64,000 bases of DNA, from the NCBI GenBank assembly GCA_963855995.1, contig OY979719.1:6882001-6946000 (forward strand), given 5' to 3'. This stretch comes from Muricea muricata. Taxonomy: Eukaryota; Cnidaria; Anthozoa; Malacalcyonacea; Plexauridae. Below the pieces are notes generated by a model. It saw only the letters and a list, made by a program, of their open reading frames with translations. It had not been told where the DNA came from and did no database searches. Shown in pieces: positions 59,933 through 64,000 of this stretch; positions within the stretch are counted from its first letter, which is position 1, and each line of letters starts with the position of its first letter. The position numbers and the translations under genes were made by a program.

Positions 59933-62516
59933 TGGCAAAATGTCTGTTCGACAAACTGATCCAAAAGCTGAGGGTTCAGGTATGTTTGCGGGTTGATGTT
60001 TGGAATAATTAATTTTTTAATGTTTTACTCCAATTCTATAAACAGCGCAAATATAACTGTGCCGACATGTAATGGTCTTTATCTGGTTCTTGAATTACCA
60101 GAAATTGACCACATTGTGATTATTAGACCACATTATTTAACAACCACATTACGATCTAGAAATCTCTACAAGGTGATAATGGATAGTCAGCTATCATCTT
60201 TTAGAAATTGAGACCGAATTACCTCGCCCACGTACCCACTCTAAGGCGAATTAGTTGGCCAGCCCCACCCACCCTATAAAAATATAGATATTCTACCACT
60301 CAACTTCTTAAATACTTATAAATATATTTAGCATTTAAATTGACTGTCTAATAAAGAAGAATAATAAACAGACTGTACCGCCTTTGATGACGAATATATA
60401 CAATCTAACAATCATTGCACAAATTATAGCGTGCAACATGTCGTATAAGGTGAAGAAGTTTTGGAAGCACAAAGAAAATTTTATCATCTAGCCACGAACA
60501 AAATTTTTAACCACTGATGGACATAAGATTAACGAATTAACCTACACAGAACCATTTTGGCAGAAATTTTTTCAACGAATCTTTAATAAAGTCCGATAAT
60601 ATGAGAGTTTTTAGAGATTTTTTGTGGTTCTTTATCGATTTTCACGGTCATATCCTATTGTCGTACATAGATCACAGTATAATGAATTAGCCTGCATTAT
60701 ATAGATTGCATTACAACGTTTTCGACTGCCTTAAACTGAAGCAGAAACGTATAAACAATGAGTGTTTATTTTCGCATTTTCTGGACCACCGGGGTCTCTC
60801 AAACGCCGTTTCATGCTTGCAAAAGGTTCGAAAGAAATATGCACGAGGATTTCTAGAGGTCTGGCCGGCACAGTGTATAGGCCATGTAGGTATGCCAGCA
60901 ACGTCCCGTCCGTCTGTCTCTGGGGAAACACCTGTATTAAAACAGGTCAATTCTAAGATTGTCACAAAAAAATAATGGCTTTTCTAGTTTATCTCTTTTT
61001 TGGCAACAACCAAAAGCAGAAGGGTCGGTCAACCGAAAAATCTTAGTTAAAAGTAATGATGTACTGTAATTGCGCTCCATTAGAAATACACTATAATTTT
61101 TACGGGAAGAATGTAAGCAGTGTGTATTGGGGAGCGGTCATGAAGTAAGTGCTACGACGGGATGGAGAATACTTTAAATTTTGTCAACAAAATTTTATAT
61201 CCCCTCAAGTTTGTCAGTTAATATTTGGTAGGCCTACCCCATAGAGATGATGGAGCAATGTTTCATACCCCACCATAAAATGACAAAAAAATATTATCTT
61301 TCTATGCAGTGCTTAACAGACGTTGCAAACAAAGTACAAATAAAAGCAATTAAATAAGGTATAATAAAAAGGCATACTAAACTAGTGGTTGAACGAAACT
61401 AGTTGTTGGACCATACCATTGATCTATTGCACAGTATAGCAGACAAAAATATTTAAAAATGGATGCTCTGTGTTTGTTGTGTAGTAGTTTGCGGTGTAGT
61501 AGTTTCCCTTTCCCTTTTCATTCATAAACTCATCCTTATGGGCCCATGAGAAGGAATATAATGATGAAACAAATAGCAACTGCAAAGTAGACCAGCTGTG
61601 TAATGGTCAAATAGTTCGTGAGACAATGATGGCAGTGATGTATGAAAAATGTTTGTATGTATGCAAAGTGATGTATTCAAAGCAGACCAGAACAGAAGCA
61701 CAAACTAGAATTGGAACAAATAAATTTTGTTTCATGCCCCCTCTTTAAAGTCATAAATATATTCATACCGCACCCTGATACCTGAAGAAAATTCCTACCC
61801 CATGCCAATATCCTTCGCGTTGGGGTAGCACTTATATTATGACCGCTGTCTTGGGGGTGACTGGTTATTTTTATGTGAAAATGATTTTTTTCTTAATTTT
61901 TAGAATATCTTCAAAGTTTGCCAGAAGGTATGTTCAGACTAAATTTTGGTAATCATTTATTATTTTTTTTAATGTTTGTCAAGCGAAATATTAAATGGAA
62001 ATATAACAGAAATGTAGTTGCGCTAAAAAATATAAGTTGATTTATGCACTACACAAGACTTGTGTGGTTATTTACGAATAATGAAAATTTTTTGTCTAAA
62101 TGTTAATGAGAAATTGCATACGTCAGCCTACATTAGACTTGGTTAGACTTAGTTACATTAGACTTAGTCTTGTTGTGGATGTTACAAAACTCTCAAGAGA
62201 AAAAGTCAGGTCTACAACCAATCCCGCTCATTCCTACTTTAGGTATAAGAGATAGACGCCGAGAACGAACGCAATAACTATTGAGGATTTTTCATTACCT
62301 AAATCAAAAGCCCTCACTGGGAACGCCCAACTTTTGTTTGCAAGGATTAGATTGTGGAATATCTTGTGGTGTTTTGTCTGGATTTCAGATTTGATTATTT
62401 CAGGGCGGACACATGAGCAATTATACTGCCGAGCATTATTAGAGCATGATAAAATGGAAATTCTTAAGTGTATAAAGAAAATTCGCTTCAGTCGAATATT
62501 TCCAATAAACGCATAA
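59933..62516 (+). CDS. Possible small gene of three short exons (58 residues)
   Basis: Candidate exons 59933-59979 (ATG at 59940), 61904-61927 and 62404-62516 each follow a T-rich tract with AG. The first two end at GTATGT donors. All junctions are phase 1, giving MSVRQTDPKAEGS + EYLQSLPE + GRTHEQLYCRALLEHDKMEI... and a TAA at 62514. The middle exon is only 24 nt. The part QLYCRALLEHDKMEILKCIK faintly recalls the second half of a PET domain (prickle/testin), but the preceding half is absent. It could be the start of a longer gene, with the last exon spliced elsewhere, or chance. Confidence 0.3.
61129..61851. mobile_element. TIR element (723 bp)
   Basis: GGGGAGCGGTCATGAAGTAA then GTGCTAC at the left; GTAGCACTTATATTATGACC then GCTGTCTT at the right. 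No coding frame. It ends about 50 bases before the candidate 24-nt exon at 61904. Confidence 0.72.
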
Positions 62517-63640
62517 AAGTTTATCATCGATAATTATCGTACAGCTTTATAATATAAAGCTGATCCAAGATTGACAACAAACAACTGATCCTGGCGAGTT
62601 GGCTGTCGTCTAATCACGTGAATAATATTCCATCACTTTAGTATATAGTCAGTGAGCACTTGCGTTTGTCATACAGTTTTAATTCTTAAAAATTTAACTA
62701 AATAAACATAGTTAATACTAAGAATATTTTCATGAGGTGAAAGATGGAATTCCATCGCATATTGTGTAATGTGATCAAGTTAGATTTCATTAAAATTTGT
62801 TTGTAAATGGAGTTCCAGTCACAAAGATTACTGCTCTTAGACGTCTTTCGTTCATTCACTCAAGTTTATTCCTCTCAATAGACTTAGAAAAATGCCAGAC
62901 AAGACTTATAAATATGCCGTTTTATTGTAGTGGATATTAATCTCGTGAAGAATCTGATTCTCTTGCTGGTATTCTTACAAATATATGACACATGATCTGA
63001 AAAGTATCTCACGTCTAGGTGCAACAGGCGCTGGGGGAGGTATACTCTAAGATACTGGCAAATTAAGGAGGAGATTGCTCCGTGAGCTAGTATTTTACGA
63101 GTAGAAACTGAGAAAACAAAAACACTTACTGTTAAACAAATGGATACTATCAAGACCAATGTGAACCATTGATTGTGTACATCTTTACACATTCAACTAT
63201 TAGTACTTTTGTTGGTTTTCCCTGAGTCTTTTATCCTCAGCAACCAGCCTTGTTTTGAATTGTTTGATGCAAAGAGAACTATTTGCATCAATGCAACGCT
63301 TGGTAGGGAAGGCAGTAGCCAATATATAGCCTTGGAGAAAATTCCGATCAATGGTGTTCAGTATAAAGCTTACTTATTTTATATTGGATCATTAATGTAA
63401 CTGAAGTTCATAGTCGTAGAATCTTACAGTTTCATGATTACAATCTTGAATACAATGCGTTAGACCTTGTAAGATCACCATTTGACAAATCTGCATAGAC
63501 ACTGTATTTTATTTATTAAATAGGTATTTGCAGCAATATAATCTATTATGTAGTACTATATCAATTTATAAGGCTTTAAAGTGCCTATGACACGAAAATT
63601 TTTATTGCATAATGAGAAAGAGTACTTAAAACTGTAGTAG

Positions 63641-64000
63641 AAGTTCTCTTGTACTTTTCCGCTGCAACGTTTTGTTGATGAGATATTTCAGTTTGAATTT
63701 TTTGTTTTGTCGGCTAATTACGTCATACTTTGCATAATGAGGCATTAGAAAGTAGATTATAAAGTTGTTTTCCTATAAAGAGACGACGTGCAACATTAAT
63801 GAGATGCTTATGTTTGTCCTTAATCTACATATCCTTTCAATATTACGAGAATTTTGCTCATTGAAGACATAGATAACTGGTATTCAACAACAACTCATTA
63901 TGCAAAGTGTGACGTAAGTTAGCATCCAAAACAAAAAATTCAAACTGAACTATCTCATCAACAAAACGTTGCAGGGCAAAAGTTTAAAAGAACTTGTATT
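63641..64000. mobile_element. Fold-back element, cut by the window edge
   Basis: AAGTTCTCTTGTACTTTTCC then GCTGCAACGTTTTGTTGATG at the left is inverted from about 63893 to 63994 (CATCAACAAAACGTTGCAG...), with TGACGTAAGTTAG pairing CTAATTACGTCA. The left outer end may extend to 63560. Confidence 0.82.

Noticed and set aside
60706..60975. 89-codon plus-strand frame as an exon of the candidate small gene
   Set aside because: Similar-length frames exist on the opposite strand, flanking acceptor signals are weak, and the phase does not fit the neighbouring candidates.
62884..63192. 102-codon minus-strand frame with a hydrophobic start
   Set aside because: No domain, partner exon or promoter signal; composition is compatible with chance in A/T-rich DNA.
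63173..63400. 75-codon plus-strand frame with a signal-peptide-like start
   Set aside because: Suggestive leader only; no recognised domain and no splice partner, so not called.

Overview
This is a eukaryotic nuclear contig: introns, GT-AG splice sites, low GC, and a 200-base N gap at 39912-40111. The secreted PAN plus short fibrinogen-like gene type at the left, the protein similarities and the density of small fold-back transposons suggest an anthozoan cnidarian (sea anemone or coral). I cannot name the species from this window.

Left arm (1-15 kb): tandem copies of a secreted PAN/fibrinogen-related gene on the minus strand. Copy 1 (222-1187) runs off the left edge. Copy 2 (6686-8272) has all three exons but carries an in-frame stop. 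A third, decayed first exon lies at 10712-10821. Their shared upstream sequence is duplicated with them and has been rearranged by fold-backs.

Centre (15.7-41.0 kb, minus strand): a complete BAZ1A/ACF1 gene, the large subunit of ISWI chromatin remodellers (ACF/CHRAC). I assembled 21 exons with fully compatible splice phases, giving 1659 residues in the order WAC, DDT, WHIM/WSD, PHD1, PHD2, bromodomain. The second PHD finger is present in fly Acf1 but absent from human BAZ1A. The introns are filled with MITE-like inverted repeats, a tRNA-derived SINE, a 114-bp tandem repeat and a long ACCTC/ACCTG array.

Right of centre (41.65-48.0 kb, plus strand): MRM2, a mitochondrial 2'-O-ribose rRNA methyltransferase of the RrmJ/FtsJ family, head-to-head with BAZ1A across about 640 bp. 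That gap holds a CCAAT-type box and a facing pair of ETS/GABP-type sites, so it looks like a bidirectional promoter. Exon 5 of MRM2 is one base out of frame in this assembly.

Right arm (48-64 kb): mostly repeats, including a dead LINE on the plus strand (50.6-52.3 kb), another on the minus strand (55.2-56.0 kb), a 31-bp minisatellite (53.3-53.9 kb) and several TIR elements. There is also a weak candidate for a small plus-strand gene made of very short exons (59.9-62.5 kb). No CRISPR, rRNA or free-standing tRNA gene was seen. The firmest results are the two housekeeping gene models. The most unusual sequence features are the donor-like pentamer array in a BAZ1A intron, the nested and folded-back repeats, and the ETS palindrome.
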